Of a DNA stretch of 61,602 nt, positions 9,236 to 18,806 are shown in pieces. Made by a program: the position numbers and the translations under genes. The notes under the pieces are model-generated. The model did no database searches, was not told the DNA's origin, and saw only the letters and a program-made list of their open reading frames with translations. Numbering within the stretch: position 1 is the stretch's first letter; each line of letters starts with the position of its first letter. The stretch comes from a virus, in IMG/VR virus record IMGVR_UViG_3300046167_000543, positions 1 through 61,602 of that record, one strand, 5' to 3'.

Positions 9236-10714
9236 TTATGCTCCTTTGAAAATGACAAAGTTGTTAGCACCTTGAGTAATCAAACATCTTTCAGATAGGA
9301 AGTTTACTTCCATTGCATCAAGAGTTGAAGTATAAGCACCACCAACTGAACCAGTCAACCAAGTCTTCATACGACGATCATCACTTTGTGATGCTCTATA
9401 TCGCACGTGCAAGAATGGACGACGGATGTTAGAACCAAGAATTTGGTCATATACAGTTGAAGTACCAGCAGGAACTAATACACCTTCGACAGAACTAATT
9501 CCATCAATAGCGCCACGAGTTGAAGCATCGTTTAGATATTTCCAGTCAGTTTTATAGAAGTCATAAGAACCTCTACGGAAACCACTAAAGCCAAGGTTTA
9601 ATGCCATGTCTTCAGAGTTTTCAAACAAACCATAAGAACTACCACCTTGGTAAGTTCCGGTAGCAGGTGATCCTACTCCAGCTAGCATATCATCAAAATC
9701 TAGAGATGTTTGGCGATTTAAGAAAAGCATGTTTTCTTCAATAGCGCCTTGAGTATCTAGGTTTTTAAGGATAGCATCAAAATCAGCTAGACCATCAGCT
9801 GCAGTAAATCCTACCATTTTGTTACCACGATCTTCGATAGCAGCAAATAAACCTTGCGTGCCAGGAAGTTTGCTAGCTTGGTAGTTACCAGCACCAGCGT
9901 TGGTATTTAATTCACCTTCAACTAAAGCCATTTCTAAGTAATCTTCGAAACGTAGACGAGTTTCAGACTCAGCTTTTAGATACCATAGATATCCAGAAGT
10001 TCCGTCTTCAGTCGCTACTTCCACCCAACCAATCTGCGCAGTATCAGAACCTGATACAACGTATTGATTACGAATAATTACTGGAGAGTTGGCATATTGT
10101 TGTAGCTGTGGAGTTACACTTACACGTGAAGCTGAGTTACCAACACCAGTACCAATTGAAGTACCTTTAGTATAGTCAGATCCATACACAAAGATTTTCA
10201 AATCAGTCGCTGAAGCAAACACAGTTTGTACGTCTGAACCTCCATAAAGCTGTACAGCGATATGACCGGCATCAGCAAGAGTACCACCGTTAGCAACAGG
10301 TACATCAGTTACAATACCCTTAGCTTCACCACCGTCTGAAACGTCCATAATAACGATAGTATCGTTAATAGAAATTACGTTTACTACGGTAGTTCCGTTT
10401 ACAGTTGTGAGGTCTAAGTGTGTTGCGTTAGCTAGGTTTGCAGCTACAGCTGTGTAAGAAATATGTAGTCGGTTTTGCTCAGACCAAATAACTTGGTCAG
10501 ATGTCATAGGCATTTCAGCGCCTACCATTCTTAAGAATCCAGATAGTGTACGGTTACCGTAACGCTCTACTTCTTGTTCGTAAATTTCAGGTAGATATTG
10601 CTGAGCAAAGTCATTACCTGAACCGTCGTTAAACTTTAGATAATTGCTATCTAAAATTTGTTGTTTTTGAGATGGTACTAAAGTACCAAATGTTGGAGTT
10701 AGTGTTCCAGCCAT
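9236..10714 (-). CDS. Major capsid protein
   Basis: 492 residues. The N-terminal part has a capsid-like helical arm with QQYLPEIYEQEVERYG-type residues (about 35-55). The middle is a beta-rich, Gly/Ala/Val-rich insertion, and a conserved-looking C-terminal region ends KTWLTGSVGGAYTSTL...NFLSERCLI. The order portal, acidic scaffold-like protein, this gene, then connector proteins is the standard head module. Codons here are visibly less AT-rich than in neighbouring genes, as expected for the most abundant virion protein. The leader before the ATG is AT-only, with no Shine-Dalgarno sequence. Confidence 0.85.
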   Translation of the reverse strand: MAGTLTPTFGTLVPSQKQQILDSNYLKFNDGSGNDFAQQYLPEIYEQEVERYGNRTLSGFLRMVGAEMPMTSDQVIWSEQNRLHISYTAVAANLANATHLDLTTVNGTTVVNVISINDTIVIMDVSDGGEAKGIVTDVPVANGGTLADAGHIAVQLYGGSDVQTVFASATDLKIFVYGSDYTKGTSIGTGVGNSASRVSVTPQLQQYANSPVIIRNQYVVSGSDTAQIGWVEVATEDGTSGYLWYLKAESETRLRFEDYLEMALVEGELNTNAGAGNYQASKLPGTQGLFAAIEDRGNKMVGFTAADGLADFDAILKNLDTQGAIEENMLFLNRQTSLDFDDMLAGVGSPATGTYQGGSSYGLFENSEDMALNLGFSGFRRGSYDFYKTDWKYLNDASTRGAIDGISSVEGVLVPAGTSTVYDQILGSNIRRPFLHVRYRASQSDDRRMKTWLTGSVGGAYTSTLDAMEVNFLSERCLITQGANNFVIFKGA

Positions 10715-10729
10715 TTTAAATAATTTTTA

Positions 10730-11911
10730 TTAATTAAACTTTTTAGTTTTGATTTTTAATTTTGAAGAATCAAGACCGCTAACAGCTTTTACTTTTAATC
10801 CATTAACAAACACATCACCAGAAGCTGTTTGCCTAGGTTCTGTACTTATGTTTTTAGATTTAGCCATAACATCTTTAACTGCATCGGCTTTGCCTTGCTC
10901 ATAAAAATGCTGTGCTATAGTATCAGCGTTTCGCGCTGCGTATAAAGCTTTGTGGTAGCCTTTAGCATCTTGTATTTCTCCTTTGTCATTTAAGAACGTC
11001 TTAATAAAATTTGAAATATCAGATTGTTGCTCTCCTACCTGTGACGGGTTTTTAACACCATACCTAAACTTCTTATCACTAACATTAAAATCAAAACCTT
11101 TGAAATCTTCGTTAAGTAATTGTTTAGTTTTTTGTTTAAAAACTTCGTGCTTAGCTTGATTCGTATCTTGCTCTTCGTTGTATCGGTTGAAAAAGTCTGT
11201 AGCTTTTTGTTGGTCTTGAGTTACGCCCGGTCTCAACTTGATCTCGTCGTAGTATTTACTCTTTAAGCCTTCAAGAAAGTCTTTAGCTTTTGCAGCCTCC
11301 TCTTTAAACGCAATTTTCTTTTTGCGTATATCTTTTGGTTCATCTATATCTTCATCAAAATCAAAGTCTTCTAATAAAAGACTTACATCTTCAGAATCTA
11401 AATGTGGTTTAGTTTGTTTATAATATTCTCTAATTAAAGATGTGTTATCAACATTGGTATAATCTGCATTAAGCCTAACATAGTCTTGTACAGTTCCGCC
11501 TGTTTCTTCCATAAAAGAAACTAGCTTTTCAATATTTTCAGGTAGAACTCTTTGCTCTTGCATAGCTTGCTCTACTTCTTTTGCTACTTCAGTTTGTTGT
11601 TCCTCAGTATCTTCAATGACAGTTAAAGGAGATTCTACTTCTTCGTCGGAGGTCCGTACTTCTTCAACCACTTCTTTGCTGTCGCCACTGTCTTTGGGCT
11701 CTTCGACAATAACATTGCTATCATCTGTCTCTTGTGTTTGAACGGCATCGTCTTCTTCTTTTATTATTACTTTAGTAACCTCTGGTTCTGTTTCTATTAA
11801 AGGTTCTTTAATATTAACCTTAGTAACTTGATCACTTGATTTACCTAAATTTTTAGGCTTTGAAGGGGTTTTTATTTTAAACTCTCCTTCTTGTTTTACT
11901 TCTTCTGACAT
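10730..11911 (-). CDS. Scaffolding protein (acidic, head assembly)
   Basis: 393 residues. The first about 120 residues are very rich in Glu, Asp, Val and Thr and probably disordered. A helical middle (about 120-300) is rich in Lys/Glu, and the short C terminus is basic (KLKIKTKKFN). An acidic, helical, low-complexity protein encoded between portal and major capsid is the usual form of a scaffold. No protease motif seen. The assignment rests on composition and gene order. Confidence 0.65.
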   Translation of the reverse strand: MSEEVKQEGEFKIKTPSKPKNLGKSSDQVTKVNIKEPLIETEPEVTKVIIKEEDDAVQTQETDDSNVIVEEPKDSGDSKEVVEEVRTSDEEVESPLTVIEDTEEQQTEVAKEVEQAMQEQRVLPENIEKLVSFMEETGGTVQDYVRLNADYTNVDNTSLIREYYKQTKPHLDSEDVSLLLEDFDFDEDIDEPKDIRKKKIAFKEEAAKAKDFLEGLKSKYYDEIKLRPGVTQDQQKATDFFNRYNEEQDTNQAKHEVFKQKTKQLLNEDFKGFDFNVSDKKFRYGVKNPSQVGEQQSDISNFIKTFLNDKGEIQDAKGYHKALYAARNADTIAQHFYEQGKADAVKDVMAKSKNISTEPRQTASGDVFVNGLKVKAVSGLDSSKLKIKTKKFN

Positions 11912-11944
11912 AATATAATAGTATAAAATTAAAGGATTTTATTT

Positions 11945-14362
11945 TCAACGAGGCTCAAACTGTTCAAGTCCAAATCCTCCTAGTGAGTCAAATCCAGATG
12001 ACTCAAAGTTTTTAGGTAGTTCATCGTTTTGACGCTGTGATATCATTTCTGATTGTTGCGTGCCTATAATTCTAGCACGCTCGTCTTTACGATCTTCTAT
12101 TTCTTTTTCTTTAGATTTTTCAACATCAGCTCTAGCTCTTGCTAACTGTATATTGTAATTAAATTCTTCAGCCATTAACTCTCTTTTTATTTGAGCTTCT
12201 GTCTGCATGCGTTGTATTTCAAACTGTGATTTAGCTTGTTCAATACTAACTTTTTCTTGTGTAAGCGCTTGCTGTTTTTGAACTTCAGCCATAGCTGCTT
12301 GTTCGGCAGATTGAGCATTTGCTTGTGCTTGCGCCTGTATATTAGCTTGTTGTGCTTCTTGATCTCTTTCTCTTTTTTTCTTTTGACTTAGTTTAAGATA
12401 TTGATTAGCAAGTTTTATATTACTTATCTGCCTAATATCAATAGCATCTTCTAAGCCAATTTGCCCTGCTTGTAAAGCTATTTGTATATTCTTTTCAAGC
12501 ATTTGCTTTTCTTCTTCTTCAGGTTCAAGTTCTAAAAATATACCAAACTCATGCATGTTTAATTTACCGACCTCTGCAAGTGTTGCCACGTTGAATGAGT
12601 TTATAGAATTTAATAAAGCTTCTTTTAAAAGAGGAAAACTTAAAGCATCAGCAATTCTTAAGCTAATATTTTCTGCGGAACTAACTGTTAAATACATTAA
12701 AGACTGTAGTATGTGCTTGGTAGCTGTATTAGAAGCCGCCGCTGCTAGCTTTTGTAAACCTACTAATGAATCTTTAGCTGGTTGGCTACCGTCCCTAGCT
12801 TCGTTAAGTCCTGTCACGTCTCTAATCATTTGTAAATAATACTGATATGTTTGTATAAGAGCTTGTATTTTAGCCATACTAGACGATGTTTGCAATTCTT
12901 GTATTGGTACTTTACCTCTATTAGGATCACCATCCTGTGTCAAACTTCTACCGACAATACTACCAGTTTGAAAGTACATATTCAAAGCTTCTTGAGCATT
13001 ATAACTTGTACCATTACCAAGGTCTACCTCTGCTAAACCATCCACGTCTACAAACACACCATCGGGCACTGTTCGCGCTAGCACTTGTTGTATTTTTAAA
13101 TGTGTAAGCTGTATCATGTCCGCAAACCCAATACATTTGCTAACTAAACTTTCTATACGACCTTTATACATCCGCGGAGCAGATATATTGTAGTTCATTT
13201 TAACTTTAGTCTGGTTGCTATACGGTCTTGTCATGTTTTCAGACAATTCCCACTTAAGCATTTTTTCGTGTCCAAGTATTTTAGCGCCACTATATAAAAC
13301 TTCTATAGCTCTATGAACTCTATCAAAGTTATCGCTTTCAGGTGGATCAAACGTGTCTGGCTTTTCTAAAGCTTTTTCAAGACCTTGATCTGTTTGTTTT
13401 ATTTTAAATACTTGATTTTCATAAGTTTTATATTCAAAATACAACACTTGAATTTGACTTTGCTGATCGTCTTGAGCGTAATAATTACGAGTGTAATTTA
13501 CATTACCCGGATATTTTTGTATTTCTTCTAAATCAGAATCTGTTAAATAAGGAAATTGTTTTTTAATCTCTTCAAGAGTAACGCTTTTAACTTCACCTAC
13601 GTAATATATATCTTCAAAATTAGGGTCTTCAGTATATGAATAAACTAAATTAGCAGGATCTACATAATTAACAGTAATACCATTAGCTAAATTAAAATCT
13701 GTTTTAACAGCTGATATACCTATAACGGTTAAATCATAAGCCAAGCGTTTTTTTACTTCTTCGTATTTATTATAATCAAAAACATTAGATATAGCTTCTT
13801 CTTCAGCTATTTCAATAGCTTGCTTGTAATTCAATTGAATATATAAATCTAGTTCTTCTTTACTCTCAGGAAGATTTGTTGGATCTGATGTATAAGATAA
13901 ATCAGCTCCTAAATTCTGTTGTATAGATTCCAAAAGAGGTTTAGCGTTCATATCTCTAAGTATATTCGCTGTGTAATCAGTTCTTTCTTTTAAAGCATAA
14001 GGATCTGACGCAAAAGATTTTATTTCATAACCCTTGTCTGTCATACCATTTACAACAATATCTACAAACTTAGATAATACAGCTACTGGTTTCCAGTCTA
14101 AATTTAAATAAGATAAATCACCATTAATAGATAATTCATCTTTGTACTTTGCTACAGATTGTTCGCCTCTAGCATATAGTCTTAATCTATGAAAATCTTG
14201 CCAACTATTACCAAAACGGCCTCCGGATCCTAAACCTCTATCGCCTCTAAACCATTCGTTTTCTATAGCTCTTCCTACAGCTAAGCCATAATCATATGTC
14301 TTTTTCTCTGCGTCTGGTACTACCTGACTTGGGAAAGAACTATTAACATTAGTGTAAATCAT
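11945..14362 (-). CDS. Portal protein
   Basis: 805 residues, directly abutting the terminase gene. The N-terminal region (about 40-110) has the ARGEQ...NGDLSYLNLDWKPV-type signature I associate with portals of marine podovirus-like phages. A helical crown is followed by a Gln/Ala/Glu-rich coiled C terminus (about 650-790). It forms the dodecameric DNA entry ring of the head and is the docking site for terminase. It is somewhat larger than T7-type portals because of the long C-terminal coiled region. Confidence 0.8.
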   Translation of the reverse strand: MIYTNVNSSFPSQVVPDAEKKTYDYGLAVGRAIENEWFRGDRGLGSGGRFGNSWQDFHRLRLYARGEQSVAKYKDELSINGDLSYLNLDWKPVAVLSKFVDIVVNGMTDKGYEIKSFASDPYALKERTDYTANILRDMNAKPLLESIQQNLGADLSYTSDPTNLPESKEELDLYIQLNYKQAIEIAEEEAISNVFDYNKYEEVKKRLAYDLTVIGISAVKTDFNLANGITVNYVDPANLVYSYTEDPNFEDIYYVGEVKSVTLEEIKKQFPYLTDSDLEEIQKYPGNVNYTRNYYAQDDQQSQIQVLYFEYKTYENQVFKIKQTDQGLEKALEKPDTFDPPESDNFDRVHRAIEVLYSGAKILGHEKMLKWELSENMTRPYSNQTKVKMNYNISAPRMYKGRIESLVSKCIGFADMIQLTHLKIQQVLARTVPDGVFVDVDGLAEVDLGNGTSYNAQEALNMYFQTGSIVGRSLTQDGDPNRGKVPIQELQTSSSMAKIQALIQTYQYYLQMIRDVTGLNEARDGSQPAKDSLVGLQKLAAAASNTATKHILQSLMYLTVSSAENISLRIADALSFPLLKEALLNSINSFNVATLAEVGKLNMHEFGIFLELEPEEEEKQMLEKNIQIALQAGQIGLEDAIDIRQISNIKLANQYLKLSQKKKRERDQEAQQANIQAQAQANAQSAEQAAMAEVQKQQALTQEKVSIEQAKSQFEIQRMQTEAQIKRELMAEEFNYNIQLARARADVEKSKEKEIEDRKDERARIIGTQQSEMISQRQNDELPKNFESSGFDSLGGFGLEQFEPR

Positions 14363-16567
14363 CTATTTTATTATTTTTGAAATATTGCCTTTATTATCAT
14401 ATTTTTTAAATGATAAATTAACAGCCTGTTTTTTTGATTTATAAACTGGTGTATATTTGTTTTTGTTACAAGCCATTATAGCTAAACCAGAACTAATAGA
14501 AGCATCGTGTTTTGTTCTATTGTTTATATTAAACTTAGCCCAGTCTTCTAACGTTTCTTGAAAATACATATTACCATACATAGTTTCTTTAAGCCCAACG
14601 TGGTCTTCTATATAAGATTCTATAGCAGCGGCGTGAGCTTGCTTAATATCTTCTGATGAGTTAGGTATTCCACCTATCTCTCTTTCTGCTACAGACAGTT
14701 TTAATTTATCTGGTCTGTTCATTGAGAAAGCTCTGTAACCTCTACGTTTTAAATAATATAAAAGTCTAGGTTTATTATTTTCTGCTAATATTGGCATGCC
14801 ATAGAAATGCAAAGCCATAAGCACATCTTCAAAGAATATCTCAGCTGTTGGAGGTCTTGATATATATTCTAAGAAAAACATATTAGCCGGTACGTTTTCC
14901 ATAGAGAATTTTGTAAGTCCGTGAAGAGCTCCATTAGATCCTCTATTATCTACTGTACCCGATATATCGTATGAGTCACATCCAAAAGCACCACAGTGCT
15001 CGTTACCAGGATATTTAACTCCATTCTTTATTATTACACGATTTTGTAATTGTATAGGTGGAACCCATGAAACTAAGAATCTACCATTTTTATTTGGCAT
15101 AAAGTTAACAACAGTATCTTTTATACCACCTTGCCAAGAAAAGTTACCTCTTGTTACTAATTTAGAGTTATCAGACTCGTCGTTATAATCTATCTGTTCG
15201 TATATCTTAGTTAGATTAAATAAAGATTGTTTTGTCTCATCTCTAAAAGCATGTTGCTCTGTTCGGGGAAACTGCCTATAATATTCATTTAAACTATCTT
15301 GATCACCTTTTAAACCATCAACTTCATTTTCCCAATGGTTTATAACCCCTACTTCAATTTGTAATCCGTCTGCACCTTCAACTGATTTTGCCGGCGTATC
15401 AAAGACAGGGTGTCCATAAGTATCAATGAATCCTTCGTAATTCCACTCCATAGGTATGAACAAAGAATATAGTCCTGAGCTAGTCTGTCCGTTGCGGTTT
15501 CTTTTTGTAACGTCTGAAGCATAGTATAATTTTTTAAAGTTTTCACCACCTTTGTCTAAAGCGTTTGAGGTTGAACCCATCATACACTTACCTACAATTC
15601 TGCTACCCAACCTCAATGTGGTTTTTGTAACCCTCCAGTTGTTTAATATGTTATCAGGTCTTTCCCATTTACCTGATTCATCGTGTACAAGCAGTTTTAG
15701 TTTTTCACCATCATAACTGTTGTCACCTGTATTTTTCCAGTCAATAGTTGTGTCAAGACCTACAACTTCATCAGGTGTTTCACCTTGATCCAGCTTTCTA
15801 CGAGTTAGCTTTGATGCTGGCACTCTGTATGCTAGTTCTGTTTTTGGACGATCCATACCGTCCTGTATTGGTTTAAAAAAGAAAGGGTAGTTGATTGATA
15901 TCGGTACTACCTTATCTGTGAACATTTTTTTAGCATCAGCCCCTGATTTTGATAAGATACCGAATCTTGAATCTGAACTGATTGTTGCCAGGTTAACAGT
16001 TTCGCCTGATGCCATGAATGAGAAACCTGATCGTCTGTTTTTGAGGTAGCACATACCGTAGCATCTTTGATCTGCTTTGCAAGCTTCCCAGAATATAAAG
16101 AATAATCTGTTTGACTCCCTAAAGTCTGCTGCCCCAACATCAATCTTACTCCACTGCAAGTACATGTAGTGAGTGCCAGTGAGATAAGTAGCAACACCTT
16201 TGTTATTGAACCAGTGACCCTCATCACGACGCTTGAACTCTTCGTCAATATACTCATACCATCTTTCTTTAAAGTGCTCCGGGTATTTATTCCACTCAAA
16301 TACACTTTTTATTTTATTTAATTCTTTAGGATATTCTTCTCTAGACCATTTGTCCTTGTCCTTATTTAGTTTACCTTTAAAAGGTGGTAATGCTATTTTA
16401 AGGTTTTGTATTTCGTATACATCACCTATTTGACCAGTCTTACTTATAACTACTATATCGTGCTCTTTGTTATAACCGTACTCCCACTTTTTGCTTTTGT
16501 TATTTCTACTAACAACGTGAGGTTTTATATGATCTGTAAGTACAGTAAATAAGCTTTGATTGTACAT
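14363..16567 (-). CDS. Large terminase subunit (DNA packaging ATPase/nuclease)
   Basis: 734 residues. A Walker B with adjacent catalytic acid is seen at residues 292-297 (LLVHDE). The expected Walker A region carries a deviant form (KNRRSGFS, 176-183), as in several terminase families. The C-terminal half contains a GCDSYD motif (about residue 530) that can supply a nuclease-domain acidic residue. It abuts the portal gene at its 3' end and overlaps the small upstream gene by 1 nt. It translocates DNA into the prohead and cuts concatemers. Confidence 0.85.
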   Translation of the reverse strand: MYNQSLFTVLTDHIKPHVVSRNNKSKKWEYGYNKEHDIVVISKTGQIGDVYEIQNLKIALPPFKGKLNKDKDKWSREEYPKELNKIKSVFEWNKYPEHFKERWYEYIDEEFKRRDEGHWFNNKGVATYLTGTHYMYLQWSKIDVGAADFRESNRLFFIFWEACKADQRCYGMCYLKNRRSGFSFMASGETVNLATISSDSRFGILSKSGADAKKMFTDKVVPISINYPFFFKPIQDGMDRPKTELAYRVPASKLTRRKLDQGETPDEVVGLDTTIDWKNTGDNSYDGEKLKLLVHDESGKWERPDNILNNWRVTKTTLRLGSRIVGKCMMGSTSNALDKGGENFKKLYYASDVTKRNRNGQTSSGLYSLFIPMEWNYEGFIDTYGHPVFDTPAKSVEGADGLQIEVGVINHWENEVDGLKGDQDSLNEYYRQFPRTEQHAFRDETKQSLFNLTKIYEQIDYNDESDNSKLVTRGNFSWQGGIKDTVVNFMPNKNGRFLVSWVPPIQLQNRVIIKNGVKYPGNEHCGAFGCDSYDISGTVDNRGSNGALHGLTKFSMENVPANMFFLEYISRPPTAEIFFEDVLMALHFYGMPILAENNKPRLLYYLKRRGYRAFSMNRPDKLKLSVAEREIGGIPNSSEDIKQAHAAAIESYIEDHVGLKETMYGNMYFQETLEDWAKFNINNRTKHDASISSGLAIMACNKNKYTPVYKSKKQAVNLSFKKYDNKGNISKIIK

Positions 16568-16839
16568 TACTTAGATCTACCTTCTGCAAAACCCTGAAAG
16601 GATTTTTGCTTGCTATCGCCTGCTTTATCTTCAAGCATATTCTTTTCTTCTTCGATACGATTAAGTATTTCAAACGCATCAAATATAGCTAACTTTTTTG
16701 TTGCAGCCGCGTTCTTTAAACGATCAGCCGAGATGTCATCATCTGAATCTACAATAGGTTCTTTAGCTACCTTAATTAATTCCTCAACTGCTTTTTGCCC
16801 AGCTTGGATTATATTCAACTTGGTTTTCTTGGTGCTCAT
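16567..16839 (-). CDS. Small helical protein before the large terminase (possible small terminase)
   Basis: 90 residues, mostly helical, with a central Asp-rich patch followed by ADRLKNAAATKKLAIFDAF (about 38-56). It ends 1 nt inside the large terminase gene and begins 56 nt inside the upstream gene. Position and size suit a small terminase subunit, but no helix-turn-helix is obvious, so this is a positional guess. Confidence 0.5.
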   Translation of the reverse strand: MSTKKTKLNIIQAGQKAVEELIKVAKEPIVDSDDDISADRLKNAAATKKLAIFDAFEILNRIEEEKNMLEDKAGDSKQKSFQGFAEGRSK

Positions 16840-17389
16840 ACTTAATTACAATATCATTTGATTTCATACAATAAAGCCTTTGGTCATTTACGATAAACTC
16901 AAACTCACTGCTAGGTGTAAACCCTACAGTATCTCCTTCGTTTATTCCCTTAGCTTCTAAGGACTTATTACCGTATTTTAGTACACCAATAAGCTTTTGC
17001 TCTTTATCGAGCTCTAGATCATTATTATTTTCAAGTGGCATAGCAAAGCATCTATCAGCAAACGCATACCATTTGTATATTTTTTTATATAAATATATTT
17101 GATCTATTTGACAAAAGTAAAGATCGTCTTTAAAATATTTACTACTATTAACTTCTTTACCTTTCATATTATAATACCTTCTAAAGATATTATGGTGAAC
17201 TATAATTTCATCACCCTCTTCTATAGGCGTATCAAAAGCAAGTGGTGTAGAAATTACAATAGCTTTGTTATTTACAAACTTATGTTTTTCGATACTAGTA
17301 TTTAGCAAAAGCTCTTTGCCATCTACATCTATAGAATTATCATAAACCTTACCAACAGGTTTTATGATAAAATCATATATGCTTTTCAT
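16784..17389 (-). CDS. GroES-like-fold protein with two related halves
   Basis: 201 residues. Two segments resemble the GroES beta-barrel pattern: one around 55-75 (EEGDEIIVHHNIFRRYY), and a C-terminal one around 150-190 where GDTVGFTPSSEFEF is followed by QRLYCMKSNDIVIKY, matching the 'Gly-Asp...Tyr...Asp-Ile' order of co-chaperonin ends. The phage also has a true GroES gene, so this would be a divergent second GroES-like protein, perhaps acting on virion proteins. This is family resemblance by eye only. The 3' end overlaps the next gene by 56 nt, unusually long for this operon. Confidence 0.5.
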   Translation of the reverse strand: MKSIYDFIIKPVGKVYDNSIDVDGKELLLNTSIEKHKFVNNKAIVISTPLAFDTPIEEGDEIIVHHNIFRRYYNMKGKEVNSSKYFKDDLYFCQIDQIYLYKKIYKWYAFADRCFAMPLENNNDLELDKEQKLIGVLKYGNKSLEAKGINEGDTVGFTPSSEFEFIVNDQRLYCMKSNDIVIKYEHQENQVEYNPSWAKSS

Positions 17390-17616
17390 TAATATTCTAA
17401 ATCATATTCAACAGATATAGCCATGTTAGAATTAAACTTCTTCCATGGCAATACCTCGTTGTTTTTCTTTATATGAATATTATAAGAACTATCATGGTCC
17501 TCAAATAAAATGTGCGATATTTCGTGACCGCCATATACCTGCTGACCCACCGAATAATGCATCGCATCGTTTTTATAATCAGAACCAATACTGATTTTTC
17601 TTATAACAGAATCCAT
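17389..17616 (-). CDS. Conserved-type small hypothetical protein
   Basis: 75 residues from the ATG at 17616. A longer reading frame upstream would overlap the preceding gene's coding sequence. It begins MDSVIRKISIGSDYKNDAMHY and is beta-rich with a Gly-Gly turn. It overlaps the start of the next gene by 1 nt. I recall similar proteins upstream of terminase genes in marine phages, but know no function. Confidence 0.6.
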   Translation of the reverse strand: MDSVIRKISIGSDYKNDAMHYSVGQQVYGGHEISHILFEDHDSSYNIHIKKNNEVLPWKKFNSNMAISVEYDLEY

Positions 17617-17617
17617 T

Positions 17618-17884
17618 TTAGTCTTCTGATTTAACAACAGCCATCTCACTGTCGTCTTCGCTTTCTATAATTGTATATTCACCCGTCTTAAGATCAATAC
17701 TTATATTACCGTATTCTTTTTCAAGATCTTGTTTGGTCTTTTCTATACCTTCGTTTACAGTAGCTATCTTATGAAGCAATGAATGCTTGTTAGCTTCTAA
17801 AGCTCCTATTTGGTTTAATAGTCCGCCTAACTCTTCTTGTCGTTTAACAACTGATTCTAGTTGCTCGTTTGTAATTTTTGCCAT
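17618..17884 (-). CDS. Coiled-coil small protein
   Basis: 88 residues. Residues 5-60 form a clear heptad-type coiled coil (Leu/Ile spaced among Glu/Lys/Gln), followed by a short beta and acidic tail. It lies after the holin gene. Such short coiled-coil proteins are common in this position in related phages; the role is unknown, possibly a lysis or packaging accessory. Confidence 0.6.
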   Translation of the reverse strand: MAKITNEQLESVVKRQEELGGLLNQIGALEANKHSLLHKIATVNEGIEKTKQDLEKEYGNISIDLKTGEYTIIESEDDSEMAVVKSED

Positions 17885-17914
17885 TTGATTTGATTTAATT
17901 TAATTTATATTTAA

Positions 17915-18319
17915 TTACTTGTCTTTATTATTACTTATTTTTTTACCTTTTTCCCACGTACGACCCACAAAATAAGCACCATACACAGTTATTAATAGCG
18001 ACTGGAATATAGGTATATAATCCTCTGCTATTGAAAACTCTCCTATGTTACCATCAAAAAATGCTAATACAGAAAATATAAAGGTAAGGTATATAAGAAC
18101 CATTGGCCTTATATTCTTAGACAAGAAGGAATCGGACTTCATATCCGACTCCCATCTCGCTGTTACCTGGTCTTGAGCATCTTTATCTGCTTGCTCTAGC
18201 AGCTCTTCAACTTTTAGTTTAGCCTCGAGTCTTTCTTCATCAGTAGTTACTAGATCATCTATTACTTGACCTATATCTTTAATGAGACCTCCAGTTATAA
18301 GTTGAAGAATTTTTTTCAT
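17915..18319 (-). CDS. Holin (GTA-holin / 3TM type)
   Basis: 134 residues. An amphipathic N terminus is followed by a charged helix (about 25-60) with the KDAQDQVTARWESDMKSDSF-like signature before the membrane part. Two strong hydrophobic segments follow (about 72-90 and 104-122), then a Lys-rich tail. The charged helix, 'S(F/W)LSKNIRP' junction and two or three membrane passes match PF11351-type holins. It would permeabilise the inner membrane and release the endolysin. It overlaps the upstream gene by 4 nt. Confidence 0.7.
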   Translation of the reverse strand: MKKILQLITGGLIKDIGQVIDDLVTTDEERLEAKLKVEELLEQADKDAQDQVTARWESDMKSDSFLSKNIRPMVLIYLTFIFSVLAFFDGNIGEFSIAEDYIPIFQSLLITVYGAYFVGRTWEKGKKISNNKDK

Positions 18320-18783
18320 TTTTTGTTAAAAAAATTTATTCTTTGATTAATATTTGAATAACCCGCGTTTTCAGGAAGTTTTATTCTTTCAGATGGTTTA
18401 GAAAAACGAGAATGTTGTTCAAATAAATCTGTAACGCTTGCCCCCGCCTCTTTTCTTTTGTTATATTCTTTCTCATCTATAGGCACCCTGTTTCTGTCGG
18501 ATATGTTTGCGAAGTTACTTGAGCTTCTTAGATCAGTTTGACGCATTCCGCGATCTGTTGGTGTTAAGCTTGTTTCATCTTGCATCCAATTCCTTTTATT
18601 GTACTCATCATATCTAGCTTTACTTCCAATAGGTAAATCTTTCATTTTTGTAGAAGTACCATCTTTAGGGTCGGTTTGATAAAGAGCTGACATATAGGCT
18701 GATGAACCTTCTGCCATATATCCTACTGCTTTGTTTCCGGCAGATGCTTCCATATGTCCTACCGGTTTTTTGTTATATCCCAT
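18316..18783 (-). CDS. MGY-motif protein, copy 1
   Basis: 155 residues. The N terminus (MGYNKKPVGHM, then NKAVGYMAEGSSAYM) is shared with the next gene upstream (18807-19271). The rest is polar, Asn/Arg/Lys-rich and probably disordered. The shared leader with divergent bodies suggests a common targeting or packaging tag. No known domain seen. Confidence 0.6.
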   Translation of the reverse strand: MGYNKKPVGHMEASAGNKAVGYMAEGSSAYMSALYQTDPKDGTSTKMKDLPIGSKARYDEYNKRNWMQDETSLTPTDRGMRQTDLRSSSNFANISDRNRVPIDEKEYNKRKEAGASVTDLFEQHSRFSKPSERIKLPENAGYSNINQRINFFNKK

Positions 18784-18806
18784 TGTTTTTGTTTTAATTA
18801 TTTATT

